Part shown: in pieces, positions 1 to 8,791 of the stretch
Position numbering within the stretch: position 1 is the stretch's first letter
Layout of the letters: each line of letters begins with the position of its first letter
Source: Stieleria maiorica
Lineage (GTDB): Bacteria; Planctomycetota; Planctomycetia; Pirellulales; Pirellulaceae
Direction of reading: 5' to 3'
Length of the DNA: 64,000 nt
NCBI RefSeq assembly: GCF_008035925.1
Contig: NZ_CP036264.1
Coordinates: 1,461,409 to 1,525,408 of the forward strand
Notes under the pieces: model-generated
What the model saw: only the letters and a program-made list of their open reading frames with translations
What the model was told of the DNA's origin: nothing
Databases searched by the model: none
Translations under genes and position numbers: made by a program

Positions 1-824
1 ATCAGTTTGGCCTGGCCGTCGAGATCGAGTGTGGCGATGCGGCGGCGCGGGACGAGGAATCGGCGCGGAATCACCGCCGGGCATTTTTTCGCAACCTGTT
101 GGGCCGATACGGCGCCCGCTACCTTGCCCTGGGGCATTCTCGCGACGACAACGTCGAAACGGTGTTGTACCGGATGATGCGTGGCACCGGGCCGCTGGGG
201 ATGGCGGGCGTCGCTCCCTTTCGTCCGTTCAGCGAGCATCCCTCCGACAGCGATTTTGTGATCGCACGACCGATGCTCTCCCTCGGTCGCGACCAGATTC
301 GCGGCGCCCTGCGATCGATCGATGCGGCTTGGCGAGAGGACGCGTCGAATCAATCCAATACCTATCGGCGGAATTGGATCCGAAACGAATTGTTGCCCGC
401 GATGGAAACGCAGTTCCCCCACGCCGTGACGGCAATCGCACGCGCGGTCGAAGGCCAGCGACAATGGAAAGACGCCCTGCAGTCGGTGATCGATCGCTGG
501 ATCGAGGACCAGCAGGTCCGTGAAGCCCCGCTGACGCTGCGGCGTCTCGATCGGATCGGCGGTGGCGGCATGCCGGGCCGTGATTGGGAACAGGATTCCG
601 GTGCCGCGTCGCCGGCCGAGCAAGCCGTTGCGATCGAGGCCCTGCGCCGTTGTTGGCACCGCGCGGGGTGGCCGCTGCGTGACATGGGGCAACACCACTG
701 GACGCGGGTCGTCGAGATGCTTTACGGCGGCGGCCCCGACGCGCTGACCTTGCCCGGTGCCGTCGACGTGCGACGGGATCAGGAAGCGGTCGTCTTCGTC
801 CGTCGCGACCCCGTATTTCCGTAG
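1..824 (+). CDS. tilS: tRNA(Ile)-lysidine synthase, 3' part (start lies outside the window)
   Basis: TilS uses ATP to attach lysine to C34 of the CAU-anticodon tRNA(Ile), so that it reads AUA. The frame is open from base 3 to the TAG at 822-824. The visible N-terminal part contains ALGHSRDDNVETVLYRMMRG, which matches the conserved G-H-x-x-D-D-x-x-E-T core of the TilS N-type ATP-pyrophosphatase domain. A helical region with an RRNWIRNELLP stretch typical of the family follows. The PP-loop (SGGxDS) should lie upstream, outside the window. The stop codon falls on the first bases of a family C repeat (821-891), so the C-terminus may have been trimmed or replaced by the repeat. Identification is firm; the C-terminal end is less certain. 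Confidence 0.9.
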   Translation, partial: QFGLAVEIECGDAAARDEESARNHRRAFFRNLLGRYGARYLALGHSRDDNVETVLYRMMRGTGPLGMAGVAPFRPFSEHPSDSDFVIARPMLSLGRDQIRGALRSIDAAWREDASNQSNTYRRNWIRNELLPAMETQFPHAVTAIARAVEGQRQWKDALQSVIDRWIEDQQVREAPLTLRRLDRIGGGGMPGRDWEQDSGAASPAEQAVAIEALRRCWHRAGWPLRDMGQHHWTRVVEMLYGGGPDALTLPGAVDVRRDQEAVVFVRRDPVFP

Positions 825-891
825 CGGAACTCGCCAAGAGTTTCGGCCAACCCTGCGGTCTCGTGGCGAAAGCCTTGGCGGCTTCCGCTAC
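821..891. repeat. Family C palindromic repeat, copy 1
   Basis: An imperfect palindrome of about 71 nt. It opens with GTAGCGGAACTCGCCAAGAG and closes with CTTGGCGGCTTCCGCTAC. Related copies lie at 33259-33338 and 44947-45026. It supplies the TAG of tilS. The remaining bases up to the next start at 972 show no gene. Confidence 0.8.
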
Positions 892-971
892 GATCCACAT
901 CTACCGTCTCTCGCAGTTAGACTGTGGAAGGCATCGCTAATGTCATCGCCCCAACTAAACCTAATCTCTAA

Positions 972-3077
972 ATGAAGACAAAATACTTTCTGTCGTGGCT
1001 GATCCTGGCCGTGACGTTCACGCCGGCGACCGCCGACGAAACGACCAACGCAGACGTCGTGATCTATGGCGGGACGTCGGCGGCGGTGACCGCGGCCGTG
1101 CAGGTCAAACAGATGGGCAAGTCGGTGGTGATCGTCTGCCCCGACAAACACCTGGGCGGTCTTTCCAGCGGCGGTTTGGGATGGACCGACACCGGAAAGA
1201 AAGAAGTGATCGGCGGCCTGGCACGCGACTTCTATCACCGGATCTATTTGGAATACCAAAAGCCGGAATCATGGCAGTGGCAGACCCGTGACAGCTATGG
1301 CAACAAAGGGCAAGGCAATCGGGCGATCGACGGTGAAAACCGGACCCAATGGATCTTTGAACCCCACGTCGCCGAGAAGGTGTTCGAAGACTACATCGCG
1401 GAATATGCGATTCCGGTTCATCGCGACCGTTGGCTCGATCGCCAATCCGGCGTCGAAGTGGTCGACGGACGGATCGTGTCGATTCGCATGCTCGGCGGCC
1501 AGACGTACCAGGCCAAGGTGTTTCTGGACGCGACCTACGAAGGCGATTTGCTGGCCGCCGCCGGTGTGCCCTATCACGTCGGGCGTGAGTCTGTGGAGCA
1601 GTACGGCGAGAATTGGAACGGCGTGCAAACCGGTGTGTTGCACCACCAGCATCACTTCGGCAATTTGCCGCCGATCAGCCCCTACAAGACCCCCGGCGAT
1701 CCGAGCAGTGGGGTTCTGCCGCGAATCAGCGCTGATCCCCCCGGGGAAAAAGGGGCCGCCGATCATCGTGTCCAGGCATATTGTTTTCGGATGTGCTTGA
1801 CCGATCACCCGGAAAACCGCGTCCCGTTTGCCGAGCCGGAGGGATATGATCCGTCACAGTACGAGTTGCTCGCACGGATCTATCAAGCCGGTTGGCAGGA
1901 CACGTTCCGCAAGTTCGACCCGATCCCCAATCGCAAGACCGATACGAACAATCACGGGCCGATGAGCACGGATAACATCGGGTTCAACTATGACTATCCG
2001 GAAGCCTCCTACGAGCGTCGCCGCGAAATCATTCGCGAACATGAAACGTATCAAAAAGGCTGGCTCTACTTTCACACCACCGACCCGCGGGTTCCCGACG
2101 AGATTCGTACGGCAATGCAATCGTGGGGCTTGGCGGCGGATGAATTCACCGACAACGGGAACTGGCCACACCAGATCTACGTCCGTGAAGCGCGTCGCAT
2201 GATCGGCAAGTACGTGATGACCGAGAACGAACTTCAAAAGCGTCGGCCCACCCCGAAGTCGGTCGGCATGGGATCCTATTCGATCGATTCGCACAATGTT
2301 CAGCGCTACATCACGCCGGAGGGATACGTCCAAAATGAAGGTGACATCGGCGTGTCGACCGGCGGCCCGTACCAGATCTCGTACGATTCCCTGGTCCCGA
2401 AACAATCTGATTGCACCAATTTGCTGGTTCCGGTTTGCGTGTCCAGTTCGCACATCGCGTTCGGTTCGATACGGATGGAACCGGTCTTTATGATCCTGGG
2501 CCAAAGCGCCGCGACAGCGGCCGTGCTGGCGATCGACGGTGGGTCTGCCGTTCAGGACGTTCGCTATGAAGACTTGAAAGAGCGACTGGAAGCCGATGGG
2601 CAAGTGCTGCAGTACGAAGGCGGCGGGGGCAGCGGCGCGGCACTTCGTCCGGGTGATTTTTCCGGGATCGTGTTGGACAACGTTGCCGCGAAACTGGACG
2701 GTTCGTGGCAATCCAGCCAAGCCAATCACCCGCATTTTCTGGCCGGCTACCTGCATGATGGCAATGCAAACAAGGGGCAGTCGACGGCGACGTTCGAAGT
2801 CGCGTTGGACGCCGGGACGTATGACGTTCAAATCGCGTATCCCGTCAACAACAACCGCGCGAGCAATGTCCCGGTCCAAATTGCCCATGCCGAGGGGACT
2901 GAATCGGTAACGCTCAATCAGCGGAGTAAGCCGGCGGTCGAGGACACCTTCGCCTCGCTGGGACGCTACCGTTTTGACGCCGGCACCCCCGCCCGCGTTG
3001 TGATCACGAACGATGCCACCGATGGTTACGTGATCATCGATGCCGTTCGATTCGTGCCGGTGAAGGGGAGCGAGTGA
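972..3077 (+). CDS. Secreted FAD-dependent oxidoreductase with C-terminal golvesin/xanthan-lyase-like domain
   Basis: A 701-aa protein. Residues 1-22 form a signal peptide ending around ATADE, so it is exported. A dinucleotide-binding motif (VVIYGGTSAAVTAAVQ, about residues 29-44) opens an FAD_oxidored-type fold. About residues 30-560 resemble the FAD-dependent oxidoreductases that planctomycetes and Bacteroidetes often annotate as xanthan-lyase-related. The last ~135 residues (GTYDVQIAYPVNNNR ... DGYVIIDAVRFVP) match the golvesin C-terminal/xanthan lyase CBM-like beta domain. Substrate is unknown; a role in polysaccharide breakdown is inference. It stands alone, with a convergent antiporter gene downstream beyond palindromes. 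No clear Shine-Dalgarno site is seen before the ATG. Confidence 0.85.
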   Translation: MKTKYFLSWLILAVTFTPATADETTNADVVIYGGTSAAVTAAVQVKQMGKSVVIVCPDKHLGGLSSGGLGWTDTGKKEVIGGLARDFYHRIYLEYQKPESWQWQTRDSYGNKGQGNRAIDGENRTQWIFEPHVAEKVFEDYIAEYAIPVHRDRWLDRQSGVEVVDGRIVSIRMLGGQTYQAKVFLDATYEGDLLAAAGVPYHVGRESVEQYGENWNGVQTGVLHHQHHFGNLPPISPYKTPGDPSSGVLPRISADPPGEKGAADHRVQAYCFRMCLTDHPENRVPFAEPEGYDPSQYELLARIYQAGWQDTFRKFDPIPNRKTDTNNHGPMSTDNIGFNYDYPEASYERRREIIREHETYQKGWLYFHTTDPRVPDEIRTAMQSWGLAADEFTDNGNWPHQIYVREARRMIGKYVMTENELQKRRPTPKSVGMGSYSIDSHNVQRYITPEGYVQNEGDIGVSTGGPYQISYDSLVPKQSDCTNLLVPVCVSSSHIAFGSIRMEPVFMILGQSAATAAVLAIDGGSAVQDVRYEDLKERLEADGQVLQYEGGGGSGAALRPGDFSGIVLDNVAAKLDGSWQSSQANHPHFLAGYLHDGNANKGQSTATFEVALDAGTYDVQIAYPVNNNRASNVPVQIAHAEGTESVTLNQRSKPAVEDTFASLGRYRFDAGTPARVVITNDATDGYVIIDAVRFVPVKGSE

Positions 3078-3101
3078 TGGGCGGCTGTGCTGGTCGGGTG
3101 T

Positions 3102-3346
3102 TGTACGATGGCCCTTCCGGGCCGTCGTTTGAACCCTGCGGGTTCAGCCGGGGACTGAAGAAGAGGGCAACCCGGAAGGAATGTCCTACGTGGAGGACTG
3201 TACGACGGTCCCTTCCGGGCCGTCGTCCATGCGGCTCTCCGCGACGGCCCGGAAGGGCCGTCGTACAGGGTTGATCGGCTGTACGACCTCCTTTTTAGGT
3301 CGTCGTGCAAAGCCCTACGGGCGCCGGCCCGGAAGGGCCGGCGTAC
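3102..3346. repeat. Cluster of short GC-rich palindromes between convergent genes
   Basis: Copies of a hairpin with core CGACGGCCCTTCCGGGCCGTCG lie at 3102-3128, 3199-3226, 3242-3267 (opposite orientation) and 3323-3346 (GCCGGCCCGGAAGGGCCGGC). A looser copy lies at about 3280-3310. They fill the gap between the plus-strand oxidoreductase and the minus-strand antiporter. They could end transcription from both sides, but no T-run follows any stem, so that role is inference. Confidence 0.8.
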
Positions 3347-3357
3347 CCGGTGGGGAC

Positions 3358-5118
3358 TTACGGCCGCAGGCCGGCTTGATCGGCGGCGTCTTCCAGGAAG
3401 TAGTTGATATCGGCGTGCTTGTCGGCGTGCAGGACTTCGTAGGCGTGGGCGGCGCTGCGGGCGTGATAGAGTTGTTCGACCAGGTTGGCGTCACGGGTGA
3501 TGGCGGTCGCGAATGCCGACAGCACTTGCAGGTGACGACTGCGTTCCATCTCCGGCGTCGCCAGCAGCAATACGGCGTGGACGCGGCGGTCGTCAAAGGT
3601 GTCGAATTTCAGCCCTTCGGCACTGAGCCCCAGGACGCCACGAATCTCGTCGCCCTCCCCGTCGTCCAGGATCGCGTGGGGGATCATCAGCCCTTGTCCC
3701 AAGTAGGTTGACAGTTCGGCATCGCGAGCCAGCACCCGCGCGACAAACTCCTCCTGTGGGATTTGCATCTTTGACGTCGCGTACAGCTGCGACGCCAGTT
3801 GTCGGATCGTGCCTTCGCGATCGCTTCCGGACAGCCCCACGGTGATGCGATGTTCTTGCAGGAAGTCCAGCAGTCGTGGGCGGTCCTTGTGGTCTTCGTC
3901 GGCTCGTGACAGGGCGAACCGTGTCGCGCTCGGGCCGAGCAATTGGTTGATCGCCAGTGCGGACAATCCGACCGTGTTGACGATCGTTCGGACTTCCTCG
4001 CTGAAACCGGAGTCCTCGCCCGAGACCAACAGGATCAAGCCGACCGCGACGCCGCCGTGTGGCAGCAGCGCGATGCCCAGGTAGCCGCGCACGTTGGCCG
4101 TCACGCCGGCCAAAGACATGGCCGAAAACGCGCTGATGCATTTTCCGGCCAGGCGAGCGAAGAAATACAGTCCGACCAGAGCCGCGGCGCTGGGGACCAG
4201 GCCGAAATCCAGTCGCATGCCGGCAAAGGTGTAGAACAGAGCGAACAGCGCGCCGCCGATGGTTTGTAAATAGGCTTCGCCCGAACGAACCAGGTCGTGT
4301 TGGAAATTCGTCAGTACGATGCCCGCAAAGGTGCAAGCGAGGATCCCGCCGGAGGTGCCGAAACCGGCGGCAAAGCCCCACGAGCCGAGCACCGCGGCAA
4401 CGATCGTCGGTCCCAGAAATGCCGGGCTGACGATGATCCGCGTCAACGCGATCGCGATCAGGGCACAGCCGCCGCCGATCGCCAGCGTGATGCCGAATTG
4501 AACGACCACGCTTTGCAACGCATCGGACCATCCGGCTTGGGCGCCCAAGAAGGTCGTGATGAACACAAACACGGCCACAGCGACCATGTCGATCAAACCG
4601 ATCGCCGCCAACAAGGTGCGTGTCAAAATGCCCCGTGCCCGGGCTTCCTGGATCACCAAGACCGTCGTCCCGGGAGCCCCCGCGATCGCGATTGCCGCCA
4701 GCAACAACGCGGCCTGGGTCGTCATCGAATCGCCGCCGGGCAGCAGCGGCCCGGCAAAATAAAGCAGCGCGCCGACCAGCACCGGTGTCACCAACGTCTC
4801 GCCCAGCAACAACAGCCCGATGCGTTTTCCGGTGTTCCGCAGACTGGCGAAATACAGCGTCGCACCAACGGTGAACGCGATGAATCCGAGCACGAAGTGC
4901 ATGTAGGGCAAGAAGCGATCCAGGCATTTCGGATCCACTTCGGTGTTCATGCCGGGCAGCGCGAGCCAGCGCAGCACGATGCCGGTCGCGATCCAGCCGG
5001 TCACCTTGGGCATGCGGAGCAGTGCGAAGATTTCGCCGCCGACGATTCCGGTCACCAGCACCGTCGCCATGTTCAGCAGCGGATCTTCTAGGTGAAGATT
5101 AACGGAGTTGTGGAACAA
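3358..5118 (-). CDS. Cation:proton antiporter (CPA2-like) fused to a PTS EIIA type-2-like domain
   Basis: A 586-aa membrane protein. Residues ~15-405 hold about 11-13 hydrophobic helices in the Na+/H+ exchanger arrangement, which moves protons against Na+ or K+ across the inner membrane. Residues ~430-575 resemble the fructose/mannitol-type PTS EIIA domain. The phospho-accepting histidine is kept in GLMIPHAILDD (His about 481), and the later SRHLQVLSAFA resembles the conserved helix of that fold. EIIA-like domains fused to transporters are thought to regulate them by phosphorylation or as sensors; which applies here is not visible. The ATG at 5118 gives a protein starting with an amphipathic stretch before helix 1. 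No partner gene is adjacent. Confidence 0.85.
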   Translation of the reverse strand: MFHNSVNLHLEDPLLNMATVLVTGIVGGEIFALLRMPKVTGWIATGIVLRWLALPGMNTEVDPKCLDRFLPYMHFVLGFIAFTVGATLYFASLRNTGKRIGLLLLGETLVTPVLVGALLYFAGPLLPGGDSMTTQAALLLAAIAIAGAPGTTVLVIQEARARGILTRTLLAAIGLIDMVAVAVFVFITTFLGAQAGWSDALQSVVVQFGITLAIGGGCALIAIALTRIIVSPAFLGPTIVAAVLGSWGFAAGFGTSGGILACTFAGIVLTNFQHDLVRSGEAYLQTIGGALFALFYTFAGMRLDFGLVPSAAALVGLYFFARLAGKCISAFSAMSLAGVTANVRGYLGIALLPHGGVAVGLILLVSGEDSGFSEEVRTIVNTVGLSALAINQLLGPSATRFALSRADEDHKDRPRLLDFLQEHRITVGLSGSDREGTIRQLASQLYATSKMQIPQEEFVARVLARDAELSTYLGQGLMIPHAILDDGEGDEIRGVLGLSAEGLKFDTFDDRRVHAVLLLATPEMERSRHLQVLSAFATAITRDANLVEQLYHARSAAHAYEVLHADKHADINYFLEDAADQAGLRP

Positions 5119-5416
5119 TGGTGCGGTCCTCGCCGATAAGCCAACAAACGATGTGACACAGGTGGGTCACCCCCGGCCAGTGGCGGATCCCCCGCACACT
5201 GGTGTGTTCCGCCCCGATGCGCCCCTGTGGTGTTGAGTGCGTCCCCGAAGTCCGGTGAGCCCCCAATGTAAGGCCTTCACCGGCCAGCGGATACCTCAGC
5301 GCGCCGGCACCTCCTCGACCGAGTAACTACGATGAATGGATCGGCTCCGAGTGTTTCGTCTCTCCCGAAGTGGAACTCGCCTATGGCCTGTTGATGAATC
5401 GCAACTGAAACAATCG

Positions 5417-5494
5417 TGAGCCGATGGCGCTAGCCACGGGCCTCGAAGGGCGATGCTGGCACCGCTAGACCCGCGGCTAGCGCCATCGGCTCAC
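5417..5494. repeat. Family A palindromic repeat, copy 1
   Basis: The arms TGAGCCGATGGCGCTAGCC and its exact reverse complement (19/19) flank a ~40-nt loop. Other copies lie at 13824-13902, 18064-18141 and 37127-37203. Confidence 0.9.
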
Positions 5495-5709
5495 TAAATC
5501 GATCGCCCGCTTGCGCTTCGTGCTTGTCGCTTCCTGTTCACTTATCGAAAACGTTTAAATCAACAGACCGCCTAGAGTTTCGGCCGGCATGGCGCGAGCT
5601 GGCAGGGAGCTGAACGCATTGGCGGCTTCCGCTATGCATCGGGCTTCCGCTACGGGGCGAAACAGATCATTGAATTGCGGCGGAATGCCAGAATCGGGCC
5701 TACGAGTCT

Positions 5710-5715
5710 GGAGGA
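5710..5715 (+). promoter_or_regulatory. Ribosome binding site GGAGGA deciding the GTG start at 5724
   Basis: GGAGGA lies 8 nt before GTG 5724. It is the best Shine-Dalgarno match in this stretch, and it favours GTG 5724 over the in-frame ATG at 5589, whose extra 45 residues look non-coding. Confidence 0.75.
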
Positions 5716-5723
5716 ATCATCGC

Positions 5724-6308
5724 GTGGCTTTGATCATCAAGCCGACCGAGCGGCGGGAAATCGAAGCGATCTTTGCGCTGCGGCGCGACCCGGACGTGTT
5801 GTTGCACCAGTACCGTCCCCGCCGCAGCGAGACTCCGGAATCGTTTGCCCGCAAGCTGGATGCCCCGCCTGACCGACTCGGCATGTCATTTCGTTGCACG
5901 TCGATTCTGGTCGACGATGTTATGGTCGGACACGTGATGCAGCATTTCGGACCCGCTCCGGACCCCCGGCTCAACGCGTGTGAATGTGGCTGGAATCTCG
6001 CCAAGTCTCACTGGGGACAGGGCATCATGCCCCGAGCGCTCACGCTGCTGTTCGACCAGTTGTTTGAGGAGGATCCCAAGCTGTTGATTTTCGCCTCGTG
6101 TTTTACCTCCAATCACCGCAGTCGTCGGGTGATCGAAAAGCTGGGGTTCCAGCGAGATCAGATGCACTGGATCGTCTGGTTGACCCATTTGATTCGCAGC
6201 CGCGGGCGGCGGATCGAGCAGTTTCGCCTGGACCGGAGGGGATATCGGTTGGCGCTGGCGCATCTGGCCGCGGTTGAATCGTTGGAGCGGGAGTCGGCTT
6301 CGGATTAA
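5724..6308 (+). CDS. GNAT-family N-acetyltransferase
   Basis: A 194-aa protein counted from the GTG at 5724. It resembles RimJ/RimL-type GNAT acetyltransferases, which move an acetyl group from acetyl-CoA to an amine. The N-terminal part (FALRRDPDVLLHQYRPRRSE) matches the start of this family. The acetyl-CoA-binding segment is SHWGQGIMPRALTLLFDQLF, near the usual Q/RxxGxG/A pattern. The region ASCFTSNHRSRRVIEKLGFQ corresponds to the conserved N-x-x-S-x-x-x-x-x-K-x-G-F element. The substrate cannot be read from the sequence. It is a single gene, followed by the convergent rpsA. Confidence 0.85.
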   Translation: MALIIKPTERREIEAIFALRRDPDVLLHQYRPRRSETPESFARKLDAPPDRLGMSFRCTSILVDDVMVGHVMQHFGPAPDPRLNACECGWNLAKSHWGQGIMPRALTLLFDQLFEEDPKLLIFASCFTSNHRSRRVIEKLGFQRDQMHWIVWLTHLIRSRGRRIEQFRLDRRGYRLALAHLAAVESLERESASD

Positions 6309-6377
6309 CCCACGGATGTCACCCAGCCAAGGATCCGAGAGGGCAACTCGCCTTCGATGGGAGTCAGGCGAGGGAGG

Positions 6378-6408
6378 GCTGAATGATGCGGGGCAGAATG
6401 ATAAGTTG
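6378..6408. repeat. Short fragment of the family E module
   Basis: Bases around CTGAATGATGCGGGGCAGAA resemble the module in the 20.5-21.2 kb array (CAGAATGATTCGGGGCAGAA at 20861-20880). This appears to be a small relic. The rest of 6309-6485 shows no gene. Confidence 0.5.
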
Positions 6409-6485
6409 CGCGGAGTCCGGCGGCAGACCTTAAGTCGGCGCGGAAGGTTAGCAGCAGGTCGGCCACTGCGTTTGAACGGGGCAAT

Positions 6486-6519
6486 AAAAAAACGGAGCCG
6501 ATTCTGTCGGCTCCGTTTT
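6486..6519 (-). terminator. Rho-independent terminator of rpsA
   Basis: A 13-bp perfect stem (6489-6501 with 6507-6519, core ACGGAGCCGA/TCGGCTCCGT) closes a 5-nt loop. Read on the minus strand it is followed by a T-run (the A-run at 6486-6492 on the plus strand). It lies about 50 nt past the rpsA stop. Confidence 0.9.
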
Positions 6520-6570
6520 CATCGTTGGTGATCAACAGGACGCGTGGCGTTCCCTGTCGGCAGACTGCGA

Positions 6571-8364
6571 TCAGCCGCCGGTCGGGAACAGTGGGCCTTC
6601 GCCGCTTCCCAGGCCGCCCTTCAGGTCGCCTTCTTGGGCGGGCATGCTGCCGGTTTCGGCGGCTTCGGCTTCCGCCGCGGCACGTTCTTGCTCTTCGCCC
6701 CAGTCGACTCGTTTGAGCGACAGGCCGATCTTTCGCTCGTCGGTATCGACACGCAGCACCTTGACCTCGATCTCGTCGCCGACCTTGACGACTTCTTCCG
6801 GGTTTTCGACCTTGTGCTCGGCCAGTTCGCTGATGTGCAGCAAGCCTTCCAAGCCGTCTTCCAGGCCGATGAAGACACCGAAGTTGGTGATCTTGGTGAC
6901 GTTGCCCTTGACCAGTTGGCCGGGCTGGTACTTGTCCGGAATGTCGCCATCCCAGGGGTCGTTATCGAGTTGCTTCAGTCCCAACGCGATGCGGCGACGT
7001 TGTTCGTCGACGCTCAACACACGGCACTGCAGCTCTTGGCCTTTCTCCAACAATTCGCTGGGGTGACCGATCTTGCGGGTCCAGGACATGTCGCTGACGT
7101 GAAGCAGTCCATCGATACCTTCTTCGAGTTCGATGAACGCACCGTAGTTGGTCAGGTTGCGAACCTTTCCGGTCACGTCGGTGCCCTCGGGGTAACGCTC
7201 CAACACGTCGTCCCAGGGGTTCTTTTGGGTCTGCTTCATGCCCAACGACAGTTGCTGGCCTTCGGGGTCGACGCCCAGGATTTTGACCTGGATCTTGTCG
7301 CCGATGTTGACCAATTCGCTGGGGTGATTGACCCGCTTGGTCCAGCTCATCTCGCTGATGTGCACCAGGCCTTCGATGCCCGGTTCCAGTTTGACGAACG
7401 CACCGTAGCTCATCACGTTGACGACTTCGCCATCGTGGTTGGAATCCACCGGATACTTCTCTTCGATGTTTTCCCACGGGTTGCGGTCTTTTTGCTTCAA
7501 GCCGAGCGCGATCTTTTGCTTTTCGCGATCGATGTGCAGCACCTTGACTTCGATTTCTTGGTCGATTGAAACCATTTCGGTCGGGTGCGAGATGCGTTCC
7601 CAAGCCATGTCGGTGATGTGCAGCAGGCCGTCGATACCGCCCAGGTCCACGAAGGCACCGAAGTCGGCGATGTTCTTGACGATCCCCTTGCGGATCTGTC
7701 CGACCTCGAGTTCCTGCATCAGGTACGCGCGGTCTTCTTCGCGTTGGTTTTCGATCAGCGAACGTCGGCTGATGACGATGTTGCGGCGGGTGTCGTCGAT
7801 CTTCAAGACTTCGGCTTGGATCACGCGGCCGATGAAATCGCCGATGTCGCCGGGGCGTCGGATATCGACTTGGCTGCCCGGCAGGAAGACGTTGACGCCG
7901 ATGTCGACCAGCAAACCGCCTTTGATCTTGCGGATCACGGTACCGGTGACGACCTGGCCTTCACCGATCTTCTTGATGATGTGTTCCCACTCGATGATCT
8001 TTTCCGCTTTGCTCTTGCTCAGCGCGATCATTCCGTAGGGGTCGTCGGCAGCCCCGTAGTTGTCTTCCATTTCCTCGATGAGGACCTGGACGGTGTCGCC
8101 GACCTTGGGTTTGGTTTCGTCGGGGCCCCATTCGTTCAGGTTGACCGTGCCTTCGCTTTTAAAGCCGACATCGATCAGGGCCCATTCGTCGTTGATTTCA
8201 ACGATTTTGCCGTCAACGATTCGCCCTTGGGCGTATTCTTGCTGCTCGGCGTGCTGCAGGAAATCGAGCAGCCAATCCTCCGTCTCCTCCTCTGGCGCCA
8301 TGACGGCCAGATCGTTGAGCATGTCGTCGTCTTCGAGGGAACGGATCAGATTGCGGTTGACCAT
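6571..8364 (-). CDS. rpsA: 30S ribosomal protein S1
   Basis: A 597-aa protein counted from ATG 8364 (MVNRNLIRSLEDDD). An upstream in-frame ATG at 8466 would add 34 Arg/Ser-rich residues that look non-coding. Six S1 OB-fold repeats are visible. The first two are divergent (YAQGRIVDGKIVEINDEWAL; GQVVTGTVIRKIKGGLLVDI). The last four are canonical, each with a GAF(V/I) or GVF strand, then GL(L/V)H(I/V)S or GLLHITD. S1 binds mRNA and helps load it on the 30S subunit. The tail (GSMPAQEGDLKGG...) is low-complexity. The gene is monocistronic: its own terminator follows, and a 427-nt gap precedes it. Shine-Dalgarno is weak, as is common for S1 genes. Confidence 0.95.
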   Translation of the reverse strand: MVNRNLIRSLEDDDMLNDLAVMAPEEETEDWLLDFLQHAEQQEYAQGRIVDGKIVEINDEWALIDVGFKSEGTVNLNEWGPDETKPKVGDTVQVLIEEMEDNYGAADDPYGMIALSKSKAEKIIEWEHIIKKIGEGQVVTGTVIRKIKGGLLVDIGVNVFLPGSQVDIRRPGDIGDFIGRVIQAEVLKIDDTRRNIVISRRSLIENQREEDRAYLMQELEVGQIRKGIVKNIADFGAFVDLGGIDGLLHITDMAWERISHPTEMVSIDQEIEVKVLHIDREKQKIALGLKQKDRNPWENIEEKYPVDSNHDGEVVNVMSYGAFVKLEPGIEGLVHISEMSWTKRVNHPSELVNIGDKIQVKILGVDPEGQQLSLGMKQTQKNPWDDVLERYPEGTDVTGKVRNLTNYGAFIELEEGIDGLLHVSDMSWTRKIGHPSELLEKGQELQCRVLSVDEQRRRIALGLKQLDNDPWDGDIPDKYQPGQLVKGNVTKITNFGVFIGLEDGLEGLLHISELAEHKVENPEEVVKVGDEIEVKVLRVDTDERKIGLSLKRVDWGEEQERAAAEAEAAETGSMPAQEGDLKGGLGSGEGPLFPTGG

Positions 8365-8791
8365 GAAATTTTCCGATTCGGAATCTGTTGATGAGTCCAG
8401 GAGATGCCGGCGAGCCGAACGAGCAGGTTCGGCCGGGGAGCGCGGCGAAGCATGACGCCGCGGCAAAAGAGGCTTCTGCCGTCAAACGTCCCGCAGTTGG
8501 AGGGCGGTCTGGAGTTCGCGGCGACAGATTCGTGGGTTGGAGGAGTGAAATGACATCCGCTGCGGACGCCGTCCCTAAGTGATGGAAGGTCACGGCGAAA
8601 GCTGGCGATTGCGGCGGTCGGATTCAATCAAACTTCGATTGAAAAACTTCAATCGAACGCGATCCGACCGGCTGCACACGCCAGGCGCAGGGTCGGGCAA
8701 CATGCCCGAAAAATCGTAGCGGGGAAGCCTACCAGACCCCGAGGACCCCCACAACAGCATTTTTCGGTATTCGCGGATCGTTCCGGGCCGA
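8365..8791. other. Leader/promoter region of rpsA with a nested inverted repeat (427 nt)
   Basis: No gene is seen. The region must hold the rpsA promoter. At 8615-8670 lies a nested palindrome: outer arms CGGTCGGAT/ATCCGACCG and inner perfect 10-bp arms TTCGATTGAA (8634-8643) and TTCAATCGAA (8648-8657) around AAAC. It lies 120-175 nt past the dehydrogenase stop and some 250 nt before rpsA. It could end the dehydrogenase transcript, though no T-run follows, or act as an operator. Confidence 0.6.

Larger units (their letters stand above)
5119..5723. other. Intergenic region without a gene (605 nt)
   Basis: This separates the divergent antiporter and acetyltransferase genes. It contains a family A palindrome (5417-5494) and, at about 5576-5650, a degenerate piece of family C (GCGGCTTCCGCTA occurs twice, nearly). 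Open frames here, including an upstream extension of the acetyltransferase frame from 5589, have no family resemblance. Promoters for both genes should lie here, but I cannot point to convincing -35/-10 boxes. Confidence 0.6.

Noticed and set aside
5589..5723. N-terminal extension of the GNAT protein to ATG 5589
   Set aside because: GGAGGA directly before GTG 5724 and the GNAT fold starting there favour the shorter protein; the extension overlaps a degenerate repeat.
6544..7569. A 341-aa plus-strand open frame
   Set aside because: It lies antisense to rpsA, whose six S1 domains are unmistakable; such long antisense frames are common in this GC-rich sequence.
8365..8466. N-terminal extension of S1 to ATG 8466
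   Set aside because: The 34 extra residues are Arg/Ser/Ala-rich and unlike any S1 start; ATG 8364 gives the expected N-terminus.
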